Positions 10,500-22,865 of a stretch of DNA of 64,000 nt are shown here, in pieces (within the stretch, counting starts at the first letter, position 1; each line of letters begins with the position of its first letter). The position numbers and the translations under genes were made by a program. Source of the DNA: Pinus tabuliformis (lineage: Eukaryota > Streptophyta > Pinopsida > Pinales > Pinaceae); assembly GCA_031772625.1 (NCBI GenBank), contig CM062820.1, positions 319,322,545-319,386,544 on the forward strand, written 5' to 3'. The notes beneath the pieces were generated by a model. It was not told the origin of the DNA and did no database searches. It worked only from the letters and a program-made list of their open reading frames with translations.

Positions 10500-11684
10500 T
10501 GTGAGATTGTTAGTGAATTTATTAAACAATTTCTAAAAAAATGTAGTGCAAATAAGGTCAAGAACTTCCTTCGGCTGCATTACTTCATTTCTTATAAATA
10601 AATAATTCATTTTTTAAATAAATAATATATGTAAAAAAAATGTCGTGTTTCCTGGCGTTTGAAATAATTAAAATCATGTGACCCATAACATTTACTTATA
10701 TATTTTTTTAATGTGAGGAAATTATTATCAGCTAAAAGTCAGGGATTAGAGGGAGAACCAATAGAGTTGATACTATTTAATGAAAATGTGTTGATGAACA
10801 TATAATGTCATAAATATATAAGTTAAAAGGTTGATAATGTGTTGATGAATATATAATGTCATAAATATATAAGTTAAAAGGTTGATAGGTTTAGTTTTTT
10901 CATTTATTAACATTTATTTATAAATTATTAATTTATTACAAAATATATTTATTCATATATTTTCTTATAAAACATATTTAATCATATATCTCCTTACATA
11001 TCTCTCTTTAGGAATCTGTGTGTTTTAGGGAAAGTTCATTATATAATTTAATCCATCTTAAAATTCATCATTTAACAATTCTTTTCTTTTCACAAAGAGT
11101 CTGAAACTAACAAATTTTTATTACCTGCAAAATTTTATTACTAAAATAACATTATTATTTCTAAATTTTTATCATTTAATGTTTATATTTTTTTGACAAA
11201 CATATTTTTATTAACAAGATACTTGGTAAAATTACATTTATACTTTTAAATTGTTAACCCCTTTTATATCAATCCATAGGAAATATAATAAATTTTCTCA
11301 TATAATCGAACCAATAAAAATTAATAACATAACACCCTCATTATGTTGATTTACTCAATTAACTTTTAAATATCTTCAAATTATTTCTATATTATAAAAA
11401 ACTATAGTCAAAACAAGTATACAAAGTTGTTTACCAAATTAAGCTTTAATTTTCTATATTCAAAATTTTTACCCCAATTTCTAAATATAATAATTTTGCG
11501 TAAATTTTGAAATTATTATTTTTCATTACAAATACATTTATCTCACACTCTCTTTTACTATTGGTAATTTCTATTCCTGATTTTTATTATATCTAGTTTA
11601 TTCACTATTATATATACTCCTAGTATTAGAGTGGTAGTGGCTAACTTTAATTATATGTTTGGCCTAAATTATTCTAGCAAATTA

Positions 11685-11745
<61 letters not shown>

Positions 11746-12010
11746 TGAATGTTTTATTTAGTAAATGATGTTTCTTTTGTTAGTTTGTAAATGGGCAGTA
11801 ATAGTTAGGCATAACACATAACAAGTATCATAAAATTTTAAAATTCATAAAAATAACTAAATTATAATTTTATTTAAAATAATGATAATTATTATTTTTA
11901 ATGGTAAAAACTATTAGAATATAAGTTAAACATATATACATTTAAGAAAAACATGTAACAAAATTCTTAATCATGGAGATTCATCTGACTGTGTCATGGA
12001 CATTCTTAAT
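10500..12010. other. AT-rich DNA with short tandem repeats, no gene seen
   Basis: Contains a 54-bp tandem duplication (10786-10893, unit beginning AATGTGTTGATGAA) and the AT microsatellite at 11689-11742. No supported gene. Confidence 0.6.
11689..11742. repeat. (AT)n microsatellite, about 27 units
   Basis: Uninterrupted AT dinucleotides. Confidence 0.98.
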
Positions 12011-12012
12011 CT

Positions 12013-12497
12013 GTGAATAAGTTTTTTTACAATGCCATCATCAAATATCATGGCTTATCAATACACCATGTAGTAATTTATAGGGTAAGTTCCTCACATA
12101 GAACACCAAAGGACACTGCTCATAAACAATTCACAGATCAGTACATCAATATTCTTGACGTGGTTAAAACCCTCAAAGAGCGAAACAGTCCACAGCCTAA
12201 GCCAATGTGGCCACTTCATGCAATTTATTAATAAAAAGGAAAGAACATTTACATAAGTTTCTCTCATGAATGGTCACTTTACAAATGACCCTCCGTGCTC
12301 TTTAAATAGAGATCATGGATCAAGTGTCAGTAATACTGAGAAGAAAATGAACCCTTGGATCACTTCATGTCTAGAACATATCGTGACCATCAGATTGTAA
12401 GTTACAAAAAGTACATACTAAAGAAACACACATTACCTAATTATATACTAGAACAAGTTATACCTAACTATTTCCTATGTGTCAGAATATCCTAACA
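12013..12497 (-). repeat. Copia-3 probable 3' LTR (outer edge uncertain)
   Basis: On the minus strand the LTR would begin TGTTAGGATATTCTG at 12497, directly after a polypurine tract (CTTAAGGGGGA, 12498-12508). Inside it are a TATA-like TATTTAAAG near 12300 and an AATAAA near 12230, the order expected for U3-R-U5. The far end is set tentatively at a TG at 12013; no second copy was found to confirm it. Confidence 0.55.
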
Positions 12498-12636
12498 TCC
12501 CCCTTAAGAGAAACTTGGGATAGGATTGAAGGATGTACAAATATGACACAATGGGAGAAGGAAGGAGGCATTAGAGCCTATCCCCCCTTAGTGACAACTT
12601 CCTGAACTCGAACCATAAATCGAAGTTTAGTCAACT

Positions 12637-13681
12637 TCACCTCGGTGAGAGCCTTTTTAAAGATGTCTGCAACTTGATCATCGGTTGAACAATATTGCAC
12701 TTCAAGAACATGGTCATGAACAAGCTTTCTAATGAAGTGCATGTGTAGTTCAATGTGTTTGTTGTGTTGATGTTAGACTGGATCTTTGCATAGTTGAATG
12801 GCACTTTGATTATCACACCAAAGTCTAGTCGGATGCTGCTATTGAAAGCCAAACTCTGACACGACCTGACGAAGCCACAGGCTTCCTTACTAGCTTCCAC
12901 AATGCCACGATACTCTGCTTCTACTAAAGAGAGAGAAATGTAACTTTGTTTCTTGCAAGACAATGTAATAGGTCTAGAACCAAGAGTGAAGACATAAACT
13001 GCACTAGACTTCTGATCAGTGGGATCACCAACCCAATTAGAATTAGTGAAACCAACCAATAGAGGATATGCTTCTGCACTATAATGAATCCCAAATCAAA
13101 CTATACCTTGAACATAACATAACATTCTTTTAGTTTCTTTCTAATGAATTCCATTTTGGTTTTTCATAAACTGAGCAATAAGGCCAACAACAAAGGAAAG
13201 CTCAGGATGGGTATGGGTTAGATACAAGCATTTTCCTATAAGCTAATGGTATAAGGTAGCATCAAATTTAGGGGAAGTACAAGTCACTGAAAGTTTGGCT
13301 CAAGAATGAAAGGGAGAAGGGGTTGGCTTATAATGTTCCATGTGAAAGTGGTGTAGAAGATCATAGGCATACTTGGAATGGGAAAGGGAAATACCATCAT
13401 TGGATTGCAAGAATTGAAAACCAAGATAATAATGCAAGTTTCCTAAATTTTTCATTTCAAACTGCTTTTTAAGGCTCAACTTCACATGTTTTATAAGGTT
13501 GGGATCACTACTAGTAAGGATAAGATCATCAACATAAAGAACAAAAATGATAAGAGAATTACCCACTTTCTTGGTGTAGATAATATTGTCAGAATGACAC
13601 CTAGAAAAGTGAGTTTTAAAAAAAAAACTATCCATTTTGGCATACCAAGCCTAAGGGGCTTGCTTGAGACCATAAAGGTAT
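12637..13681 (-). pseudogene. Copia-3 relic: RT C-terminal half and RNase H, broken
   Basis: Minus-strand frames at 13300-13635 (YVDDLILTSSD, then KNLGNLHYYLG) and 12637-13059 (CKKQSYISLS, VEAEYRGIVEA) are copia RT and RNase H with stops and shifts between them. This is a different, older copia lineage from Copia-1/2: the sequence around the YVDD box is quite unlike theirs. The RT is cut at 13682 by a DNA transposon and resumes at 15660. Confidence 0.85.
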
Positions 13682-13690
13682 TTCTTAAGC
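13682..13690. repeat. 9-bp target-site duplication, left copy
   Basis: TTCTTAAGC here and at 15651-15659, exactly flanking the inserted element. Nine bases is the Mutator-superfamily length. Confidence 0.85.
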
Positions 13691-15650
13691 ATAGAAAATT
13701 TTAGGGGCGAATGTTCGCCCTTTGGCAAAATTAATGGGTTTTAAATTTTTAGTGGGCGAATATTTTGTATCATAGTACACTTTTACAAATCACCTCAAAT
13801 AGCCCACCTTATTTTAAGGGAGAGGGTAAAAAAGGTAAATTTAGCCCTTGAAATTAGGAGTTACAACCTTCCATTCCCCCATTTTCAAGAATAGGTTTTA
13901 TTTAAGTGAATCCATTCCCCCATTTTCAAGAATACGTTTTATTTAAGTGAATCCTATGGGCCAAAGGCCCAAATACCATATTTATAAAAGAGGTATGGTA
14001 AATTAATAAAAATATAAATAAATGAGAGGTATGGTAAATAAATAAAACGTCTTTTTATACGTACTCAAAAGGTATGGTAAATAAATAAAAATATAAATAA
14101 ACTAGACGTATGGTAAATAAATAAAACCTCTTTTTATATTTAGTCCATAACCCTTGTTCTATTTATGAAGGCTCAAGAAAGAGGTTTTATTTAAGTGAAT
14201 CCTATGGGCCAAATACCATATTTGTAAAAGAGGTATGGAAAATTAATAAAAATATAAATAAACGAGAGGAACGGTAAACAAATAAAACATTTTTTTATAT
14301 TTACTCCATAAGTCATCTTATATTTACAATACTATGGGACAAATACCATGGACTAGATTGTTATTAATACCATGCAAAAAAACATTATTAACCCTAATAT
14401 TAGTATTAATAAAAATAAAAATGGCACATGGTATTGACCCATGGTATTCACCAAAATGGCACATGGTATTGACCCATGGTATTCACCTGGAATGTAGCTA
14501 TTTAACTGGGGGAATTAAACCAGCATAGATCCATCTTTACTCTGGATCTACTAACCCCTGAGAAGTATCAAATATCATGATATGCAAACTAGCATAGAGT
14601 GAAAAAATATTTGATCCCTCTCGATGGATCAAGAGTAAAAATGGATGTTGTAATTTAATGTATGTTAAACATTTTAGCTTGGTTAAAACAAAAATTTAAA
14701 TAAAAATCAACTATTAATTTTATTAATTTTTATAAATTACTAATAGTAATTTTTAAGCTCCAGGTTTATGATAACCCATGGTATTGACCCATGGTAATAC
14801 CATGGTATTCATGTGACCATAGACTATTTAAAGGGGAAATTCTATCATCTTAGATCCATCTTAATTCTGGGTCTACCAAGTGCTTAGAGGGATAAATAGA
14901 TTTCATCCCCCTAAGAGTGGTAGATGTGGAGTCAAGATGGATATAGGTTGGTTTTTATGATAATGAAGATATTAAATAGACGTAGGAAATTATATTGTAA
15001 AAAATATTAAGGTGAATGGTTGAAGCGTCGACATTGGACAAGTATATTTGTATACTTCCGTTTTAAACTAAAACAAATCTAGGGCTAAAAGGAATAGATT
15101 GATTGCACTAGTCATCCTTCTATAACTTTCAAACATATGCTAGAGTAAACAGAGTGTAATTTGGGTAATTTTTCTAACTGCGAACAGGAACATACTTGTG
15201 TATTGGCAGGGTAGTTATGGTTTGGGTAATTTTTCTAATTGCAAACAGGAACATACTTGTGTATTGGCAGGGTGGTTATGAGGTCCCTAGAAGTGATGAA
15301 TTTGAATTTTTCTTGGTTTTATATATAGTATTAGGTTTTTTCACATGCTTTCTGTGAATGACACGGGTGAATTTTATCCTACACCCACTAGGTTATCGAT
15401 ATGTAATTTCGGTAATTTTGATTTCAAAATATATTTTAAAGAAATGCAATGATTTCATTTGTGTATTCAATAAACACAAGATTTGATAATTGAGTAAAAT
15501 ATTTGCCATGCCTGGTGAGAGATTCGCCAAAAAATTGTATATGCATATTATATTATTGATAAAATCGCCTTCCATTTTTCCTATATACCATGGAGATTCG
15601 CCCATTTATTATATATATAAATTTAGGGGGGGTTCTTAAAATTTTCCCTA
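13691..15650. mobile_element. Non-autonomous Mutator-like element inside Copia-3
   Basis: A 1960-bp insertion that interrupts the copia RT frame. Ends are imperfect inverted repeats (TAGAAAATTTTA at the left, TAGGGAAAATTTTA on the opposite strand at the right). The motif GGGCGAAT recurs near both ends. It has a perfect 9-bp target duplication. No transposase frame is visible. The interior has tandem duplications: a 41-bp unit at 13871-13952, a 35-bp unit at 14418-14487 and a 61-bp unit at 15161-15282. It also holds several GAGGTATGGTAAAT repeats (13990-14280) and palindromic ACCATGGT boxes. Family placement rests on duplication length and inverted ends only. Confidence 0.7.
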
Positions 15651-15659
15651 TTCTTAAGC

Positions 15660-16060
15660 TAACATACAAGGCTGGAGTCTGTTTGTATAAAGCCAGGAGG
15701 TTGTTCCATATAGATTTCTTTATGTAAGTCCCCATGCAAGAAGGCAGATTTAACATCCATCTGATGGACTTCCTATTTGAAAGAGGAAGCAAGGGAAGGA
15801 ACAAGGAAGATATAGTTCATTTTGGCAACATGGGAGAAGGTTTTAGTATAGTCAATTCCTTCAACTTGTCAAAAAACCTTAGAAACAAAATGATCTTTAT
15901 GTTTATCAACTTTTCCATCTAGTCCAAACTTGGTTATGTAAACCCATTTTCATCTAACAAGTTTTCATCCCTTTGGAAGAGGAAGAAGATCCCATGTATC
16001 ATTTGTCAATAATGAATGATATTCTTCATTCATAGTTGCATTCCAATCTGGATGGCCTGA
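15660..16060 (-). pseudogene. Copia-3 relic: RT N-terminal half
   Basis: Minus strand, several frames: RT N-terminal signatures of the TWDLLPLPKG type near 15970, and a diverged [12 protein letters not shown]-type segment near 15720-15760. It continues the RT broken at 13682. Multiple stops and shifts. Further copia-like sequence may run to about 16.2 kb but cannot be followed by eye. Confidence 0.75.
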
Positions 16061-16069
16061 AGCTTCTGC

Positions 16070-17880
16070 AAGGTGTCAACATCATAATTATCTAAAGCTT
16101 GAGGATGTAAAGAAGAGGCATTATCAAATATCTAGTAAATTGACAACAAAGACACACTAAAGCCTTAAATGACCTTTGCCAAACATGAAAGACGAACATC
16201 ACAATTGCCAATGTTTTCTATGCTTCATCGAAGGCTCTTTGCACTGAGATACCCTTTCTCCTCTTCTTCCTATAAAATTGCAAGGTTGATTTTGAAACAC
16301 CGACGTCATGCTTAAGCTCGAATATTTCATATGGACTTGCAGCTTCTTTTCTGCATCATGTTAACCAACTTATCCACTCAAGTGGTACTTATCCACTCAA
16401 ATGGTAAGGTAGTGCGATCTGGATCAATTTCCACTTTTCTGACGACTATTCTTTTAAAAGCCATCTGAATCCTCTATACTCTATTTAGGTGACGTAGCGA
16501 TTGCCTGACTTGTCAAACCCAACCATGGTACTAGGGAGGCACGAACACACGGTCCTTTGATACCAATTTCGACATTGCTTTGACTCTCAGGTGCTCCATC
16601 GGCTGGTTAGGAAAAATCCCCAGTTTTTATGGTTTTGTTGGTCTCATAGTTTCCATCTGAAGCATGGATGGCCTCAAATCAACTAATACAATGTTGACCT
16701 CATGAAATAATGGACAGATAATATATTCTACGACCAATTATCTACATCCAAAATCATATTGTAATAACTAATTATAATATAATATTATAAATAAATTATA
16801 GGAATATTTATATGAGTAGCACAACTATATTAATAAATGTAGTTAATAGGGGCTCCTTATAAATGTATATGAAGCATATTAATAATTATTAAATATATAG
16901 TAGGAATTTAATCTTATTGTAAAACTCTAATATTAAAATCTTAATATTATAAACCCACTATTATAAATCAAGAGTAGAATTTATAATATTGAGTTTATAA
17001 TATTGAAATTTTTGTATTAGTATTTAATAATAAAAATATAATATGAGCTTTAGTATTAAAAATTAATATTACATTTATAACATTAATTTAAAAAAAAAAT
17101 TGTAAACATAATATTATAAACTCTAATATATACAAATATTATTATAATTTTTTTATATTACACCCTTAGTATTATAAACTTATTATTAAAAACTTTAATA
17201 TTAAATTCAATATCATAAAATAAACAAATATAAAAATATTTTTAAAATAATCTACTTTAATATATATTAATAATACTATGATATGATCTGCCATAAATCT
17301 TTTTGTTGAAAATATTAAAACTTATCAAGAAAAACAGAAAAACAGATATCATTTTTAAGATAAAAAACAACGTTCACATGTTATAAAAACATTAAATAAT
17401 ATTATATAACACGATAAAATAGATTTAACATGACTAAATTAGATCATTAAATTAATAATTCATAAAAAAAAAAAAATTCAGATCAAAATAAAATCCCAAT
17501 ACATTAATAATAATGTGTACTTATCTATTTATTAAATGAATATTTTATCTATGTACCAAAATAATTCATAAAAAGAATAATTATGAATCAAAATAAAATC
17601 TCAATACATTAATAATAATGTGTACTTATCTATTTATTAAATGAATATTTTATCTATGTACCAAAATAAAATCCCATCACATTAATAATAATATGTAGTT
17701 ATCTATTTATTTAAATGGATATTTTATCTATCTACCAAAATAATAGTAAAGATAATAGTGAACTAATTTGATAAAATCTTATCTATATAACACATGCCAA
17801 AACAATAATCAACTAATTAAATAAAGTCTATCCATTTAGATTGAAGAACCTCCTAAAAGTGGGGAAACAATTTGTCAGGT
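16070..17880. other. Decayed or AT-rich DNA; imperfect 80-115 bp tandem repeat
   Basis: No intact gene. A minus-strand TTGGTATCAAAGG at about 16560 resembles a degenerate copia primer site. From about 17484 to 17745 three imperfect copies of a unit containing GTGTACTTATCTATTTATT follow one another. The last 80 bp lead into the SDR promoter. Confidence 0.55.
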
Positions 17881-17884
17881 ATTA

Positions 17885-17928
17885 CCAATAACAATCCCAA
17901 TCAAATACGACACAGGAAGCTATAAAAG
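17885..17928 (+). promoter_or_regulatory. SDR gene core promoter: CCAAT boxes and TATA box
   Basis: CCAAT at 17885 and 17897, and TATAAAAG at 17921-17928, about 94 bp before the ATG at 18022. This spacing would give a 5' UTR of roughly 60-70 nt. Confidence 0.6.
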
Positions 17929-18021
17929 GGTAACACCTGATAATTCCATACACCTACTTTTCCCTGTTATTGCATGTGAAGCTTCCTGCGCTATCTAATT
18001 ACCCAAATTTCATTCCAAACC

Positions 18022-19892
18022 ATGTCTAACCAAGACGCTGATGCACTCGGAAATCTCAACATCCACGCAGAGCGGCGGTAATCACAGGAGAAGAATCGCT
18101 TTGTCATTTTGCAATCTGCTAAATTTGAGAGTTCTCTGAAATTGTGATCTGTTTTGTAGGAATAGTATGAAAATGTAAATATTTTTTTTTAGATTTAAAG
18201 TATAATATAAAGTATAAATGGTATAGGAGTAAAGTATGATTTTGAAGTCTGGTTTTTATATTAGTATAGATTCATACAGATTTAATCCAAGTTGAGATAT
18301 CTAAATTTTATAAAGATTAACATGAGTCAGGGCATTTAAATTTTTTTTACGTGTAATTTTTTTTATGAATGAACATTATTTAAATATTTTATATAATTAT
18401 TTAAATTTATTTTTTATTTTTTAATATTTTAAACTTTTTATTTTTGTTAATATTATTAAAATTTCAACTTTGATGATAGAGTAATACAATTACAAATTAT
18501 ATCTCAGCTCAAAAACTATTAAAAACATTTTGGTTTTCTTTTAATCTATATAGAAAATTAAATTTGTGAAAGTTAACAAAAAAAAAAAAACCTGTTAAAA
18601 AAAATATTTTGTGGATAGGATTTTAGCAGCATGGCTGGATTGATAGGGTGTGGAGACAACAGCAGGGTTTTAACAATCGAAACCTACACTGATTAATTCA
18701 AGCAAAGAAGACAATTCCCGGAAGTGCAGATTAATTAACTGTTTGTTTCTATTTATCACAATGGTACCTGGTTTTGGTATTTTGTTTGGCCTTAATATAA
18801 GTGGATTATTTTTGGTTTTTTTTTTGTTAAATTATGGAAATTCTAGCAAGATTTTGATAAAATTTAGTATAAATTTTTGTAAATTCACGTTATAATAAAT
18901 TTTTGTAAATTCAAATTATAGTGGTTAAACTTTAAAAATTTTTAAGTGTTTAAAATTTTTTAATTCTTCTGATTCTATTTCCATTCTAATTTTTTTTATA
19001 TATTTTTTTAACGGAAACCTGCCCTTTTGAATGTTCTTTGCAATGGTCACTAGTTTTAAAATTCTGGGCAATGATCTTTGAATGCAGACTGGAGGGCAAG
19101 GTCGCAATAATAACGGGAGGAGCATCTGGCATCGGAGAAGCCACCGTTCGGCTCTTCACAAAGCACGGAGCCAAAGTCATAATCGCAGACGTTGCCGACG
19201 CAGCTGGGAAAAAGCTGGCGGAATCCCTTTCTCCTCCCGCAATTTTCGTGCACTGCGATGTGACCAATGAGCAAGACGTGGGCGCAGCGGTGGATTTGGC
19301 CGTAGAGAAACACGGTCAACTGGATATAATGTTTAACAACGCAGGAATAATAGCCCCAGGTAAAAGCGTAGCAGATTTTGACATGGATCAATTCGACCGA
19401 GTGATGAAAGTAAACGTGAGAGGAGTGATGGTGGGCATGAAGCACGCTGCCCGCGTGATGATTCCGCGGAAGAAGGGCACCATAATCAACACTGCCAGCA
19501 TTACAAGTGTTATAGGAGGACTTTGTCCATACGACTACACCACCTCCAAACATGCAGTGATAGGGCTGACGAGGAACGGCGCAGCCGAGCTTGGGAAATA
19601 CGGGATCCGAGTCAACGCTGTGTCTCCTTATGGACTGCCCTCGGATCTTACTGTTGGGTATTTCAAGAAGGACGGCGACCCCTCCGCATTTTCTAAAGAA
19701 GTGGATAAGCCCGCTGTGGCAGACTTCTGCACCAGAGTTGCCAACTTAGAGGGAACGGTTCTTACAGCGGAGGATGTTGCAGAGGCATGTCTGTACTTGG
19801 CGAGCGATGAGTCTAAATATGTGAGCGGGCATAACCTTGTTGTGGACGGAGGAATCAGTGTTGTTAATCACTCCTGGGGAACCTACCGATGA
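18022..19892 (+). CDS. Short-chain dehydrogenase/reductase, two exons (ABA2 / secoisolariciresinol dehydrogenase-like)
   Basis: Joined exons 18022-18077 and 19088-19892 give 286 aa. Exon 1 encodes MSNQDADALGNLNI..., ends in phase 2 at a CG/GTAATC donor, and joins the TGCAG/A acceptor at 19087/19088 to restore one arginine codon. The intron is 1010 bp. The open frame starting at 19038 has no ATG before the conserved fold, which supports the spliced model. It is a classical NAD(P)-binding Rossmann enzyme. Cofactor motif TGGASGIG lies just after the junction; NNAG, the catalytic Ser in the TASITS region, and YTTSK with Tyr and Lys are present, and it ends in VVDGG. The family (SDR110C type) oxidises secondary alcohols of terpenoids, xanthoxin or lignans. 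Substrate cannot be told from sequence. Cytosolic by lack of a visible signal. No stops or shifts; likely functional. Confidence 0.9.
18078..19087 (+). other. SDR gene intron
   Basis: GT at 18078-18079, AG at 19086-19087, AT-rich with T-runs. Position matches the early intron usual in this SDR subfamily, just before the R-L-x-G-K-V-A start of the fold. The first 30 bases are closely similar to those after the orphan exon at 34642-34700. Confidence 0.85.
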
Positions 19893-20090
19893 TAACTGAA
19901 TGCTACTATTTGTTAATGAAATTATCTGAGTCGAGTCGTAATCCTACTATATAAATAATGGCGGTTCACCGCTGCCTCATCTGCTGGTTGTGGATTCCTC
20001 TGAAATCGTTGTGACTTATTAGTAACGTAGCCCTACGATATAAACAATTGTGGTTCACCACTCTGTAACCCTACGATATAAATAATTTTG
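19893..20090 (+). repeat. SDR 3' flank with repeated ~55-bp motif, also inverted at 21.9-22.1 kb
   Basis: After the stop codon, a unit of the form CCTACTATATAAATAATGGCGG followed by TTCACCGCTGC recurs in variants (near 19944, 20030, 20070). A matching sequence lies in opposite orientation at about 21910-22094 after the broken SDR copy, so the duplication included the 3' UTR. Confidence 0.75.
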
Positions 20091-21900
20091 GTAAATGGCT
20101 GTCGCTTTCGTTAACTTGAAAGATGTCCTTTTGGCATTGCATATTAATAAATTATATATGATCACATACGTCCTCTTGGTATGTGATTTAAAAAAAAATT
20201 ATTATTTTGGTCTTTGTTTTATTATTTTACATTTCCAAAGCTATATTGTATTTAAAAGATTTAGTCAGAATTTGCAGAAACTATTTTTTGGTATATTATA
20301 TTTTTTTTATGATTTAAAATTTATTTTTAAATAAATAAATAAATTAAATAATAATATAATTTTAGTAAATTTTTATTATATTTAAAAAAATAATTAAAAA
20401 TAAAATTGAAAAACCAAAATTACTATTTCTATTTTATATTCTAACTTATTTTCATCCTCATGATCAACAAGGTAGAGCAAATCCCAACAACCAACAATGG
20501 CATACAACCGTATCCATTTGGAAGGTTCAAGATTATGTCGAAGACTTCTAATGGATTTTCACAACATATTTTTATAACCATAAAGATGTCAGCTGAATCT
20601 AAGTTAATATTAATATTAGTATAGACTTATTTTTAAGTATGGAGTATGGATTTAATGCGAGTTTAAATTTATTCACGTGTAAACTATTTTAGAATACAAA
20701 ATATAATGTGTTGTTTTTCATTATTTAAATTGTATTTTTGAATGCTAAATAGAGTAAATAAAGGACCAAATAAAAATCTTAACCATAAAACATTTTTTTT
20801 CTACATAAATATATATGAAGTTGGTATTGACATAAATTAGTTAACATAGATCTTCAAATAATTTATTTAAATCTCTTGTTAAAATATTTTTGAAAAGTAC
20901 AAGATTTAAACATCTTATTCACATTTTTTTTAACTTCTATTTACTTTAGAACAAATTGATTTTCTTTTTAATTATACCTCACATTACTTTTCTATTTAGA
21001 ACATAATTTTTATTTTTTATTTTTATTTTAAAGGGCATCGACGAAAAGACAAACTTACACATCTCCTCATACTTGGTTGTAAAATAAGCCTCTAAACTCA
21101 ATGAATATTGCTATGATAAATTTCATAATTTGTGTTATGTAAAAAACCCTATATCCAACCATATTTAGAGAATAGTGTGAAATTCATCCTAGTCCCTTTT
21201 ATTACTAATTTTGAGATCATAAAAGATATGTAAAAAACACAATGATACACTATTGATGGAAAACCATAATACAGTAAAAACAATAAATAAAACAATAATA
21301 AAATAAAAAGAAACATATACATTGTTACAAGTAAAACCTAAACTTTTTAGATTAAACCATTTTGCTATCAAGGATCATGGAATCAACTCTTTCTCCAGTG
21401 GTGAATTAGCTGAGATACTAATTTTTTTTAGGGTACATTACACTATTCCTATCTGGATGTAATGGTAAGTAAACATTCAATTGAGAATTATACAGGATGT
21501 AATGATAAGTAAACATTCAATTGAGAATTATACAAATTTAGGTTGGTTATCCTCATGATCAACCGTGCTCAAATGTGAAAATGGTATAGAATACTACAAC
21601 CTAAAACAACTTAATTCTAGACTTGAAACTTGATGACTTCAGCACATCATAACCACACGTTGACAAAGAAAATTATCGAATATTTTATACTAGGGATGAA
21701 TAACTTCAAAAATCTCATTATTTGGTATAACAAAAAAACGAACGAGGCTACTAGTTCGAAGTGCAGCTTCTAGCGATTATTTTGATGAATATTTGAGTTT
21801 AAAACCAATGATCCACTTAAGATTGTATATAATTATTAATATGTAAAGCCGAAGGACATGTTACAAGTTCAAAGAGGAAACACATCAGAAAATACAAGTA
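20091..21900. other. AT-rich DNA, no gene seen
   Basis: A 40-bp tandem duplication lies at 21455-21534 (unit GGATGTAATGATAAG...). No other structure found. Confidence 0.6.
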
Positions 21901-22094
21901 TTTACTAGGATCGGCAGATGAAGCAGCGGTGAACCGCAATTATTCTATTGTAGTACTGGGCTTTTCAGAAACTATAACAGTTTCATAGGGTATCCGAAAT
22001 CAGCAGATGAAGCAGCAGTGAACCGACATTATTTATATAGTAGGAGTACGACTCTCAGCCAACTTCATTATCGACAAATGGTAGAATTCAGTTA

Positions 22095-22360
22095 TCATCG
22101 GTAGGTCCCCCAGGAGTGATTAACAACACTAATTCCTCCATCCACAACAAAGTTATGCGCATTGACATATTTAGACTCATCGCTAGGTGTTCCTCCATCC
22201 ACAACAAAGTTATGCGCATTGACATATTTAGACTCATCGCTAGCCAAGTACAGACATGCCTCTGCAACATCCTCCGCTGTAAGAATCGTTCCCTCTAAGT
22301 TGGCAACACTGCTGCAAAAGTTGGCCACGGCCGGATTATCCACTTCTTCTGAAAATGAGT
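22095..22360 (-). pseudogene. SDR pseudogene: 3' end of exon 2, inverted relative to the intact gene
   Basis: Minus strand matches the last ~70 codons of the SDR at 18022-19892: [11 protein letters not shown], then [20 protein letters not shown], then the identical C-terminus [10 protein letters not shown] and stop. Homology ends abruptly at about 22360, so the Rossmann and active-site parts are missing. A 57-bp in-frame tandem duplication repeats the [15 protein letters not shown] segment (units at 22134 and 22191). It has the same strand as the orphan exon 1 at 34.7 kb and could be the same dispersed gene. Confidence 0.9.
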
Positions 22361-22514
22361 ATTAGTTCATATATCAATTTATAACAAGATCCGCAAGTGC
22401 CGGGCCTGAAATCAGACAGTAAACTAATTACAGCTTTGGAATTGATGAAAAGAGACGTGGTAGCACTAGTACTTTGCGGTGCAGGATCAACCATTTTTAC
22501 TCGGTGATAAAAGG

Positions 22515-22630
22515 CTCTGCATTTGAGTGATAGTCACTTGTTGGCAACGTTAATGATGCTTAGATCCACTACCTCTGCATTTGAGTGATAGTCACTTGTT
22601 GGCAACGTTAATGATGCTTAGATCCACTAC
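22515..22630. repeat. 58-bp perfect tandem duplication
   Basis: Unit CTCTGCATTTGAGTGATAGT... at 22515-22572 and 22573-22630, identical by eye. Confidence 0.95.
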
Positions 22631-22865
22631 CATCATGCACACTTTTTTTTCACTATTTTGGCTGAAGGCTGTCTTGGTCGAGCATTCAAACCCTATCTGA
22701 TAAATTTGAATTGCGAGAACATCCCTAGATTACCTGCCCATAGCGTGAAGAGAGAAAATAAGAGGTGAATGACAAATGAACTTCCGATAGTGCACGCAAA
22801 AAACATCAAACCACATGCCACATGCTTGTATATAACCTAACTAGTTAGGTTGGGAATCATAGTTA

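Noticed and set aside
13980-14310. Regularly spaced GGTATGGTAAAT repeats as a CRISPR-like array
   Set aside because: Spacing and units are irregular, spacers are not unique, and the context is a plant transposon.
19038-19087. SDR start at 19038 in the large exon
   Set aside because: That position is TTG, not ATG. The residues before RLEGKVA do not match the family, while exon 1 at 18022 does and fits in phase.
19056-19553. 165-codon minus-strand frame antisense to the SDR
   Set aside because: Shadow of the conserved SDR coding strand; no domain.
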